From Lathyrus oleraceus (taxonomy: Eukaryota > Streptophyta > Magnoliopsida > Fabales > Fabaceae), in assembly GCF_024323335.1 (NCBI RefSeq), contig NC_066580.1, positions 442,347,851 through 442,411,850 of the forward strand: a stretch of 64,000 nucleotides of DNA, given 5' to 3'. Position 1 is the stretch's first letter. Every line of letters begins with the position of its first letter. Positions 33,641 through 44,202 of this stretch are shown here, piece by piece. The translations under genes and the position numbers were made by a program. The notes below the pieces were generated by a model. That model ran no database searches, was not told the origin of the DNA, and saw only the letters and a list, made by a program, of their open reading frames with translations.

Positions 33641-34841
33641 GGTGAATGATGAAGAAGAAGAAGAATCATTACCATCTAGTCATGTATATTGTCCACCTCA
33701 ACACATGACAAGCTTGAATTTGGGTACAAATGAACCTTCGTTAGATATATTTTACAATCCTTATGTGCAAATTCAAGGATCATTGAAAGAAGGAGACAAA
33801 TTTCGCACAAAAGAAGACTGTGTCAGAGCCATTAAAAAGTATCACATGGAATTATCAACTGATTATAGGATTGATCGAACTAATCCAATGAGGTATAAGA
33901 TTTATTATCGAGTTGAGCTCTGTCTGTTCCGGTTGTCAGCATCTTACCGCAAGATGAGTGATTCTTGGAAGATAGGTTCTATAGGTTCAGTTCACACATG
34001 CTTAATCATAAACCCAATGCAAGACCATCGCAAACTCAACTCTTAGTTAATATACGATGAAATTTTGTCTGTCATTAGCGATAATCCGTCGTTATAATGA
34101 GTACAATAATCTCGTATATTGTAACATAATACAACTATACTCCATCATACAAGAAGGTATGAATATCTAGGACTAAGGCAGTTGAAAGAGTGTTTGGCAA
34201 TTGGGAGGAGTCGTACAAACAACTCTAAAATACGTGGTGGCTCTTAAACATTATGCTCCAGGGACTATTGTCAATTTGGAAATGTTGTCGGCGTATACCC
34301 CAGATGGGACTTGTGCTATTGGTAATGGAATATTCCACCGACTCTTCTGGGCGTATCAACCATGCATCAAAGGTTTTGCTTTCTGTAAACTTATTATACA
34401 AATTGATGGTACATGATTGTACGAGAAATATAAAGGAACGCTACTATGCCAATGACACAAGATGACAACAACAATATTTTTCTAATCGCCTTTGCCCTGG
34501 TTGAAGGGGAGATTGCTCCCATGTTATAGCGGCATGTTCGAAGGTTCGACGGGGATCCATCCAACTTACTATTTGACGTTTACAAAGTCATAAGCCTTTA
34601 CAGTGTTTACAAAATTAGCTATTCAGTGGTAGCAAAAGAGGATTACTGGCCTGCATATCAAGGGGACATTCTCTGGCACAATGAAATAATGCGAAGAAAG
34701 AAAAAGGATCGTCCAAACAACACCCGTATTCGAACCGAAATGGATACGGCGAACAAAATGATTAGATTATGTAGTTCATGTCGCCAACCTGGTCATAATC
34801 GTACTAACTATCCCAATGTTGGAACAAGCACAACAAGATAA
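33639..34841 (+). pseudogene. MULE transposase remnant with zinc knuckle
   Basis: 33639-34046 encodes the MuDR DNA-binding region: KFRTKEDCVRAIKKYHMELS, then YRIDRTNPMRYKI and the C-x-FRLSASYRK...HTC zinc-ligand pattern (HTC at the end of this block). 34160-34420 gives the start of the transposase core, with GNWEESYKQ and CIKGFAFCKLIIQIDGT, after which the catalytic core is largely deleted. 34740-34841 encodes the C-terminal zinc knuckle CSSCRQPGHNRTNYP, where the last Cys is replaced by Tyr. At least two frameshifts and one deletion make it inactive. Confidence 0.75.
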
Positions 34842-35065
34842 TTTTAATTGTAGCTCTTTTGCTTTACATTAAAAACAACATTCATTGCATATGATAACTT
34901 TGTGAGGAAATACCATCATAAACAAATACAACACATACAACACATAAGCAACACATAAATAACAACACAACAAACTACAACAAATAAAATACCATCATTA
35001 ACAAATACAACACATAAACAACATAACTATGCGATTACAACAACATAACTATGTGATTACAACCA

Positions 35066-35347
35066 TCAATTTTTTTTGTAAGGAGTATACATCATCCTGT
35101 GAACGTCTCTGTCAGTTTTAATATCCACCCAGAAACGAACTTCTCCATTTTGGTTGAATGTCGTATCAAGCCATTGAATTCTTCTGATCCTTTCACCATC
35201 TGCAATGTCTTCATCTAACAAACGGTTCAAGATCCTGTTAAGATGTTCGAACGTATCTACATTCCAAAGTTGGATCTTCATCGGAGGTTGCACTACTGAA
35301 AATATTAAATCAGCATTTCTCTTGTGAATATATGAATATACAGACAT
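35066..35347 (-). CDS. Small intact ORF (93 residues) in the MULE, function unknown
   Basis: ATG 35347 opens a 93-codon frame ending at 35066. The product starts MSVYSYIHKRNADLIFSVVQ and ends near DRDVHRMMYTPYKKN; it has a central helix (HLNRILNRLLDEDIADGERI) and a Trp-containing strand region (QNGEVRFWVDI). I do not recognise a domain. A TATA box (ATTTATAAAT on both strands, 35441-35450) lies about 95 bases upstream on the minus strand, and no stop or frameshift is present although the neighbouring transposase is ruined. A longer frame starting at 35464 exists, but its first 39 codons overlap the TATA and terminal repeat, so I chose 35347. Confidence 0.55.
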   Translation of the reverse strand: MSVYSYIHKRNADLIFSVVQPPMKIQLWNVDTFEHLNRILNRLLDEDIADGERIRRIQWLDTTFNQNGEVRFWVDIKTDRDVHRMMYTPYKKN

Positions 35348-35449
35348 TTTAAAGAAAATTGAAGGAGATTGAAGAAAAATGGAAGAAAAATGGGAGGAGG
35401 GTGAAAAATCATGTGAAAAATTATGGGAGAAATATTGTGTATTTATAAA

Positions 35450-35660
35450 TGAGTGCACATGCATGCATCATTGCTTTGGACGTACACACATGACTACATG
35501 CATGCGCCAATACTTTTTGGCGCACACACACATGGCTGCATGCATGCGCCAATGCATGTGACGTCTTCACATGCATGCGTCATTGCATGTGGCGCCTTCA
35601 CATGCATGACCCAATGCATGCGTCAATGGCTTGGACGCCTCCTGTTCATTGGAAAATAGA
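35450..35660. repeat. Right MULE subterminal GCATGCG/TGCATG repeats
   Basis: At least eight words of the type CATGCATGCG(C/T)CA or ATGCATGTG(G/A)CG appear in 210 bases. They are interspersed with CACACACATG stretches. Confidence 0.85.
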
Positions 35661-35914
35661 TGCGTCAGTTTAACTGACACATAAGTCATTGAAAGATGGT
35701 TATTTCCATAATTATTTTGAAAAATAGGTTATTTTAGAATTTGAATTAAAAAATATGGTTAGTTAAAAAAATTATCATATTTATTTTATTTTATTAAAGC
35801 ATATGTCTATATTTATTTTTCCTTTTTTGTTAGTTTGATTCTATATTTATTTACCTTTCAATTAGATCCCACTAATTTAAGATCACGTAGGTCATTATTA
35901 CCTTAGCATTAATT

Positions 35915-36028
<114 letters not shown>

Positions 36029-36193
36029 TTGTAAATTTTGTTTAGTTTAGTCCAAATCAAAGTGTTTGAATTGAATCTAATCTAATGGTTAATTAAATAA
36101 AAAAAATTAATTTAATAATTAAATTAGATTCAATTCAAATATTATAATTTGAAATAAATTAAAAAAAAATTCTTAGAATAAATTGATCCGCAC

Positions 36194-36197
<4 letters not shown>

Positions 36198-36245
<48 letters not shown>
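36198..36245. repeat. (TA)n microsatellite
   Basis: A second AT run of about 48 bases in the same LTR. Confidence 0.97.
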
Positions 36246-36248
<3 letters not shown>

Positions 36249-36458
36249 TGATTTAGAGACTTACGGAATAATACACATAATATACAGAATTTTATACTAA
36301 ATTGTTTTGTCATTCTCATTTTCTAAATCTCATTTTTATATTATTGTTTTAAGATGGTTTGAGAGATCGATCTGGGAACTGAAACACTACGGAAAATTCA
36401 TATCTTAAAGAAGCAAACAAAATCAAACCAAATACCAAATAACAATAACAACTCCAAT

Positions 36459-39400
36459 ATGGATTCTTCAAATCCATATTACATTCACCCTTCCGATCAT
36501 CATGGTAACCAGCTTGTTCCAATAAAATTGAATGATACCAATTACTTATCATGGAGCAGATCAATGGTCCATGCTCTCATAGCCAAAAACAAATTGGGTT
36601 TTATCGATGAACCCATCAAAGCACCATTATCGATGCAACAACATGATTTTTTCATGGCTCACACATTATGTAGAACTAAATTTGGCCAAAGGAGTCATTC
36701 ATGCCAAGACTTCCCATCAGATTTAGAATAATTTTAAAGATCAATTTCCACAGAAGAATATACCAGCAATATATGAGATTCAAAAGTCATTGACCTTCTT
36801 ATCCTAAAGCACTATGTCAGCTTCAACCTATTTTACAAAAATCAAAGACCTTTGAGATAAATTAGAGTCATATCACACTCTTCCTACTTGCAACCAAATG
36901 AAGGCACATGATGAGCAAAGGGAAGAAGATCGACTGATGCAGTTTCTCATGTGCCTTAATGTTTCTTATAGTACTGTTCACAACAACATCTGCATGATGT
37001 CACCATTACCCAATGTACGACAAGCCAACTCTCTAGTCATCCATGAAAAGACACAGCATCAAGTGACTTCTGAAATAACATAGAATTTCTCCAATGATGT
37101 TGCAGTCCATAGTCATTCAAACAAATCCTCCAACAAGCTTTTCAAAAACAACCATATACATTCTACTTCGCCACTTACTGAACTGAATCCCCCTCTTCCA
37201 CCACCTACAAATGAATAAATACCAACCACTTCCCACACTCATGACCCACCAACTTACCTTATTCCTCAAGTTAGGGAATCCCTCAGTGATAAGAACCACT
37301 CGATATGACATAAATACTACCATATGTTTGGACAAGTCAATACATCTCCCTCGGTGCCAACGCCTAGGTCAAGTACTCGGTATCGTCTTTCTCATTATCT
37401 TTCATATTCACACGTTTATTTTACACATTGTGCTTTTCTAGATAACACTACAGCTCATAAAGAGCCTCAACCATATGATCAAGCTGTCCATGATCCACAA
37501 TGGCAAGAAGCAATGAATATAAAACTGGAAGCATTGAAACAAAACAACACATGTGGCCTTATACCTCTTCCTCTTGGTCACAATCCCATTGATTGCAAAT
37601 AGATATACAAAATAAAGTATAAATCTAATGGTACAATACAACGCTATAAGGCGTGCCTTGTTGCTAAGGGATACACTCAGATTGAAGGGGTTGACTATCA
37701 AGAAACATTTCCCCAAATTGCCAAAGCTACTACTCTTCTCTACCTTCTTACCGTTGCAACTACTCAGAAATAGTTCATATACCAGTTAAATGTACAAAAC
37801 TCCTTGATTCATGGTGATTTACATGAGTTAGTGTACATGGAGCCTACATTCGCTCTTCACCGACAGGGGAAAACATTGTATGTCGATTTACCAAGTCACT
37901 TTATGGACTCAAACAAGCATCAATAATCTGGTTTTCTAATTTCACTAAAGCCAATCGAAAAGTCGGTTACCAATAATCAAAGGCTTACTACTCTCTCTTC
38001 ACCAAACTTCAAGGTACTTCATTCACATCAATTCTCATTTATGTTGATGACATACTTCTTCCTGGAAATGACCGTTAATAAATAAAACGTCTTAAAGAGT
38101 TTCTTCTTAAGCACTTCCATATCAAATGTCTTGGAGATTTGAAATACTTTTTGGGCATTGGATTCTCTCATTCCAAGAAAGGTATCTTCATGTTTCAAAG
38201 AATGTATTCCCTAGACATAAGTGCTCGCCCTGACAAGTTTCTGATGGAAAAAAATTTGAAACTTACTCCCACAACTAGAGTAGTGCAAAATGATCCAACC
38301 AAATATAGAAAGCTCATTGGTAGGATAATTTACCTTACTATCACAAGACTTGGCATTTTTTACTCTTTTAAAACATTAATTCAGTTCATGCATGAACCTA
38401 GAAAACTACATTGGGATGATGCATTAAGAGTCCTTAGATACATCAAAGGCACACACAGACAAGGCATGTTATTTTCAACCTCTAATGACCTTTCCTTAAA
38501 GGTCTTTTGTGATTCAGATTGGTGAGGTTGTCATGCCACTATTAGGGGTTTGAAAAAAACCGGTTATCTATAACCAAATTGGTATCTAAATTGATCCATT
38601 TTAAAAAAACCAAAACAAATACTAAAATAAAAATTTGGTTTTGTTATTGGTTATCCAAATATAAACCGTAACCCATTATAAAAATTTAGTTTTGTTGTTG
38701 GTTATCCAAATTTTACTGTGTTAAATTTTTATTTTTGTATGTTTTTATGTTTTATCACATTATAAATCAATTTTATATTTTAAATATTTTAAAAATTTTA
38801 TTTTAAAAATAAAAATCAGATTTTTTTTTCTTTTCACCAAAAATATTATATTTGGATTTTTTTTTTCGAAAAAATTATATTTGATATTTTCTTTCAAATA
38901 AAATTATTATTTTTTTCAGTAAAAAAATAGATTTTTTAAAATATTTTTTTCATAATATAATTATATTATTTTCAATTTTTTTTATATATTTTTTTTAATT
39001 TTTTCTGAATATTTGTTATTTTTTTTCTAAAAAATTTTTTTTTTTATGTTTTTTAAATTTTAAAAGAAAAAATATTTTAAAACCTCATAAAATTTGTTTA
39101 TGAACAATTATGAGAGATTTTAAAAATTTGAACAATTTTTTTGATGAGTTATTTATTTTATGAACAATTATGATTTATAGAGATATGATTCATAATTATT
39201 TTATTTTATGACCGTTTTTATGTAACACATCATACTTTGAGATTGTTTTTAATCGAGATATTATTTGTGGTGATTATAAAAGTCAAATTTAAAGTAATTT
39301 TTATTTTTTTTTATATAAAATAGTTTTTTTAATTAGTGAAAATAAAAAAGTAAGTTAAAAGAGAATAAAATTATTTTCGATATAAAATTGATTTTTTTAA

Positions 39401-39969
39401 AACAATTTTTTTTTATAAAATTGGTTTTGAAATTGATTTTTTTAAGAAAATAAAAAATTGGTTTTAAAGAAATTGATTTAAAACTGTTTTTTTTAAACTA
39501 TTTTTTTTTTGAAAAACCGGTTTAAAACCGAACCGATTCACTTACAAATCGATTTCTAAAAAATAAATTGGTTTTATGAAAATGGTTTTAAGAACCAAAC
39601 CGAACCATATATATGGTTCAATTTGGTTTGGTTCATGATCTATGCACACCTCTAGCCACTATAATATCTATTACAAGATTTTTCATTTTCCTTGGACATT
39701 CCCCCATCTCATGAAAATCTAAGAATCAAGTTATTGTCTCTAGATCATCAGCAAAATATGAATATCGAGTTATGGATATTACATGTATGAAGATAACTTG
39801 GCTACACTTCATATTACAAGATTTAAAAGTCCCACAGGCTACACCAACACCACTATTTTGTGACAACCAAACAACTATACACATTACGGAAAATTCTGTT
39901 TTTCATGAGCGCATAAAACATATTGAAATAAATTGTCATAAGTACGAGAAAAACTACAAGCTAGTATAA
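36459..39969 (+). pseudogene. Ty1/copia gag-pol remnant, interrupted by a hAT-type element
   Basis: 36459-36731 encodes the copia Gag start (NPYYIHPSDHHGNQLVPIKL, then NYLSWSRSMVHALIAKNKLGF). 36898-37083 continues Gag. Protease and integrase are mostly deleted. 37480-38525 holds reverse transcriptase, with the block CLVAKGYTQIEGVDYQETF near 37650-37710, the YVDD site near 38040-38052 and the downstream LGDLKYFLGI (38130-38160). RNase H begins with FCDSDW at 38510-38525, is split by the element at 38543-39654, and ends at 39772-39969 (FCDNQTTIHI...HERIKHIEI). Many stops and shifts show a long-dead copy. A polypurine GAGAGGGA is at 40093-40100. Confidence 0.82.
38543..39654. mobile_element. hAT-like non-autonomous element (1112 bp)
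   Basis: The element is flanked by an exact 8-base target duplication, gccactat (38535-38542 and 39655-39662), the length typical of hAT transposons. Its ends TAGGGGTTTG and CACACCTCTA are imperfect inverted repeats of the common plant hAT TAG(A/G)GGTGTG type. The interior is extremely AT-rich, with AACCGGTT, AACCGAACC and TTTGGTTTGGTTC stretches near the ends and no coding frame. Confidence 0.9.
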
Positions 39970-40100
39970 TTAGTCATTCTTATGTGCTGCCATAATTCTA
40001 GCTAGCAAATGTGTTCTCTAAAGCTTTCGGAAACGATCAATTTGTGACATTGCGCAACAAGTTGGTACTTCACGACATTCACTCACCAACTTGAGAGGGA

Positions 40101-40270
40101 CTATTAGTAAATATCTTCTATATAATTGTTAATTTAATGTGTGTATATTTACTTTTCCTTGATAGTTTGATTGTATATTTATTTACCTTTATATTAAATC
40201 TCACTAATTTAGGATCACGACTGTCATGCATTAGGATTAGCATAACATTCTTCTGTAAATGTATTATTGT
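40101..40270 (+). repeat. 3' LTR remnant of the copia element
   Basis: Follows the polypurine tract and shares GATAGTTTGATTGTATATTTATTTACC with the 5' LTR at 35786. It appears truncated near 40270, where unrelated sequence begins. Confidence 0.65.
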
Positions 40271-41030
40271 TATGCTAAAAAATTACAGGTGTGTTCCTCC
40301 TATAGGGGCGGGGGACTCGTAGGTCTTTATAGGTGTATAACAAATAACGGAGGTTAGGGACTTCCCCACGACGGTGAGAAGCTCTTTACGGTGGTGTATC
40401 AAAACTTAGAATTTGAGCTTTAACAACTTAAAGCGTAATTAAATATGTTAAAAAGCATCTAAAATGAAGATGAGAAAAATTCATAATTTTTCAACAAATT
40501 TGATGCTTTGCATACTAAACTAGTAGATAAGGAAATGTTGATTGAAGAACTAGAAGCATTGAACCAAATTCTAAATGTTAAAAAGCCATAGATGAATGAT
40601 GAGTTACATGAAGCTCGAAAAGAACTTATTAATGTAAGTTGTTTTTCAAATCTAACTTAATTTTTTAGATTATTACTTTCTAAATCAATTTGAAAGGTTA
40701 TGTGAGATGTTATTTTACTCTATGTTGTTAAATTTATGGTTCAGAACAAGGTAAATAAGATGGTTTTTGTAAAATTAAAATTGCATCATGTAGATATTTC
40801 CCATTGGTTAACAGTCCTAACCGAGGGGAAAATGACATATTTTCAGGTGATTTTTCCTCGATTAATAGTCCCATCATAGGGGAAAAGTGACACGTTTTCC
40901 AATTTTTCACATTGGCCAATGACCCGAGGGAAAATGACACACTTTCTATAACACCCTACGTTACCTCGACCACCAAACTAAGATAGAATATCCTTTCCAG
41001 CCGAGGTGAATGCCCTTTCTCATAGTAGTG
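40271..41030. mobile_element. Truncated CACTA-type 3' end with GAGGGGAAAATGAC repeats
   Basis: The right end at 41021-41030 is CATAGTAGTG, the reverse complement of a CACTACTATG terminus, preceded by gccctttct. At 40790-40935 the phrase (cc)gaggggaaaatgacac recurs three times at about 60-70-base spacing, as subterminal repeats of CACTA elements do. No left CACTA terminus is visible, so the element is truncated. Bases 40300-40780 have no recognisable gene. Confidence 0.5.
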
Positions 41031-41129
41031 TGGGCCCTAAAGAATATCACAAAATCTAAGTCATCTACTCCAATAAACATAATCTGCATCTTTTATTAAC
41101 TTAAAAATTGTTATATTTCAATTCTAAGA

Positions 41130-41690
41130 CCTCTAGCCTATTCATTGATGTATATTCTTATGTTTATATATTTGCATGACTCGAGTGACATTCTTAAGAT
41201 CTCTCTTTTGCAACAACAGAAGTACGTGTCTGGATGAAACATGACGCTTCATTAAATCAACAATATATTTCCGCTCATCTGCACATAGGTAGTCCACGAA
41301 CGCACGACCTTCCAATATACTAGGTAAATCGTGATTTTGAAGTTTAGATTTTACGTCAATCTTCCATCTTGAACCATCTTTAAACGGTGTTGATCTTATT
41401 TTGAATGGACAATCACATTTTTAGTAGTATTTTTGTATTACACTATCATCTTCCTTGTACTAGTCACCTCCATCACAACCTAATATTAATTTGTTACTTC
41501 TCCTCCTCTTTCTTGTCTCGGTATCTGATCATGCAATGATGAAAATCACTTTATGTCTAACTCCAACTTCCCTAGCCTATATTATTACAAGATCTCGTGT
41601 ATCAAATTCTTGCGTAGTTGAGAAGGCATCAATGATGTCTAACCATGTTTGATTTTATGCACAGTAGAGGAATATCCACATCTATAAAAA
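41130..41690 (-). pseudogene. MULE transposase fragment (DNA-binding region)
   Basis: Read leftward, 41430-41160 encodes CDCPFKIRSTPFKDGSRWKI, then LQNHDLPSILEGRAFVDYL and LMKRHVSSRHVLLLLQKRD, which is the FAR1/MULE zinc-binding and linker region and is intact for about 90 codons. Upstream, 41690-41440, the same protein continues with stops (DIIDAFSTTQEFDTRDL). The catalytic domain is absent. It may belong with the PMD element to the right, which is on the same strand. Confidence 0.7.
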
Positions 41691-42139
41691 AAATTAATAA
41701 AAAAAATTCAAAATAAAAATAAAAATACATACTAGATTACTTAAATGTAAGTGATATGATGATTAAAAGTAACATTCAGATAACTTGTATATAGGATTTC
41801 AAATGAAAATTTACATACCAGATAACTTATATATATGTTTTCCAGTGAAATAATTTACATACCGGATAACTTCAATGCAAGATTTCTGATGAATAATCCA
41901 AAAAACTCAAAAAGAAGTTATTTGGTGAAGATAAAACGTTCCATCACATTTGTTATGAAGTTATCCAATAAATTTTGTATATCATATTACTATAGCATAT
42001 TAAAAAAATTGTTGTATAAGTGTACTTCAACCAAATTCAAAAAGGTTAAATGAATGGATGAAAAACTAAATGGTAAATAGTGATGTTGTAAAAAAGATAA
42101 AGTGAACATTTTTAAATATTTTATAGGGATAAAATATGA
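41691..42139. other. AT-rich spacer, nothing recognised
   Basis: Contains the phrase acataccagataactt...gtatataggattt in three diverged copies near 41730-41880. No gene is seen. Confidence 0.5.
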
Positions 42140-42480
42140 GGAATACCCATCCCACTCCATGGTGTGCATCCCACACCTCTGAAAATTAAAAAATGCTTTT
42201 ATTGGTTTCCAAATTTGCATCTCCAGATGCATATAAAATCACACTAGCCCTCATAATTCAGTTACATACCTCGTTTTTCCAAAATATGGTCTGAAGATGC
42301 ATCTCCGTAAATTATATGGAGTGGATATGGAAATACATCTCTGTAAACCCCCTGAATTAATTTGAAACTATTGGATGCACATTTATTGCACAAAATAGGG
42401 GATATTCCAAAGATGCATCTCCAAAATTCCCCTGAATGTTTTCTAGACAACCACATTGTCCTAACTTTGACATTGTTTTA
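42140..42480. repeat. Block with GATGCATCTCC-type palindromic words (left)
   Basis: GCATCTCCAGATGCAT (42221), AAGATGCATCTCCG (42292), ATACATCTCTGT (42333) and AAGATGCATCTCCA (42411) recur here. Similar words occur at 46690-46760 and 47145-47340, to the right of the PMD pseudogene, so they may mark the ends of one element. Confidence 0.7.
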
Positions 42481-42659
42481 GGCAAACTTATATTTTAGAT
42501 AATTTTAGGCCATAAATTAGAAAACACATACATTAATTGATATAAACATACTACATATTCATTAAAAAAATTCATACATTATTTAAAGTAAATTAAAAAA
42601 ATATATATAACTTATTCCAAAACTACAAAAAATAATACAACCAAACAAAACTACTTTGT

Positions 42660-44199
42660 ATGTCTAACCCCTAAACTTCTCTGCCTGTACTGCAAGGCAT
42701 TATGTGCCTCGTCAATAATGCCTTTTAAGAGGGCCAATCGGGACTTCCTTCCTTAAAAAGTCATGCCTCTATGCACGATCTCGCCATATCCACATTACGC
42801 CGACAAACATTGCGTACGTTCTGGGCGTGGTCATCCATAGCCTTCAGTACCTCTTGATTAAATTACCTATGTGATATTCTAGTAGCGTTTGGTATCATGA
42901 TAGGATGTGACATTTTATAAAATCATGCGATGTAGTCATCTACATAAGCCCATTGTACAAGAGTTGGTACCTATGATAGTCCTCTAGTACCAAATGACTC
43001 TCAAGATCCTCAAGTATTACATCAAAATCTTTGCGGTGGACGGTGAGAGGAATAGATACTGAGGGGTGTCTCGGAGTAACCCATAAATACCCAAACCGTT
43101 GGATCACATGCTAGGGAAAATACACATACATCAGACCTGGCCCAAAAGTCAGTCATCCATATAACGAAATGACGTCCAACTAACGCGTCTGAAAGTGAAC
43201 CTCGTATGGGCAGAAGGAAATCTCATATGCTACATGACAATCAAAATACACTGAAAGGGCTCGACCGTACGATTTCCTCTGAGTGTAGAAAAGGTGGAAG
43301 CACATGACCAATCCTCAGTGTAGTCCAGCACATGTTCCCACTAGGAAATGTGAGGAAAGTATGAGATGGAAAGTAGGAGATGATTCATCCATGAAAATGG
43401 TTCAGATAGAATATTAGTAACAAGTGTAACAAAAGACTTATGAAAATATTAGTAACAATAAATTATCGTAAGCAGCGTGTAGCTTCCTGTCAGCTACCTC
43501 ATTTGTGTTCTCAGTTGGGTCAGCTCCCAAATACATAGCCAACATCTCGATGGCTTCCTCTCAATTAAGCCTTTTGTGGTACAATAATTTTCCTCTAATG
43601 AAAATATGTAGTAGGCATGAGACGTCATCTAAGATGATGGTCATCTCGCTTAGAGAAAGGTGGAAATATGACGTCTTTGAATGTCATCTCTCTGCAAATT
43701 CCACCTGCATGTCATGATTTATGGTCCTTTACGCAGAAACACATAAATTGGCAAACCTAGAGTAATGGATAGTATTTCTGAACCATTTATCTTCGGGTTG
43801 TTCCAAATCCAAAATCTTCCTTCTATTGTTTACAAATTCTAAACATGGACGCTCTTGTAAAAAAAATATCACCATCAATCGTGATTAATTTACTATAAAA
43901 CAAATGTAATGTAAAAGTAAATAAATATACCTCTCCTTTCCGGACATGCCTATCAGCATGGTCTTCATAGAGATGAAGTAAGGAGGTGTCAAATGGGCCT
44001 CCTGAATAACTATTTACAAGGGCATCAACATCAACAACAAGTTCATCATGATTGGATTCATAAGCTTCAGGGGCTTCCCGTGAAGTAGATTCCTGAGACA
44101 GAGGACTTCGGGAAGTAGAAGCATATAGTTGTGAACCTTGGCCTTCTGAACCATCAAAGGAGGTAGCATCGACTCGTAGCCCTGTCCCTGACTATTCAC
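42660..44199 (-). pseudogene. PMD pseudogene, main part
   Basis: Leftward reading gives the central PMD motif SEMTIILDDVSCLLHIFIRG and the adjoining EAIEMLAMYLGADPTENTNE (43500-43660), typical of the Ser/Thr phosphatase 7 long-form-like PMD proteins. Downstream, 43100-43500 and 42660-43100 contain the rest with stops and shifts. The N-terminal part is separated by the CACTA element: the start codon is at 46632 and the first 60 or so bases lie at 46569-46632. PMD proteins of this type travel with MULEs; a MULE transposase fragment lies just to the left. Confidence 0.65.
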
Positions 44200-44202
44200 G
44201 TC

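Larger units (their letters stand above)
32271..35760. mobile_element. MULE (Mutator-like element), about 3.5 kb, decayed
   Basis: Long terminal inverted repeats can be read: AATCATATTTTTTAATTTAA at 32271 matches the reverse complement of 35740-35760, and GTTGAACTGACGCATTTAAT at 32341 matches the reverse complement of 35655-35675; inner parts hold many TGCATGCG words. Inside are a leftward PMD remnant, a rightward MULE transposase remnant and a leftward intact small ORF. Exact termini and the 9-base target duplication could not be fixed because both ends lie in AT-rich sequence. Confidence 0.7.

Noticed and set aside
35348..35464. Upstream start for the small MULE ORF at 35464
   Set aside because: The extension overlaps the TATA box and terminal repeat and encodes low-complexity Phe/Ser/His sequence, so the start at 35347 is preferred.
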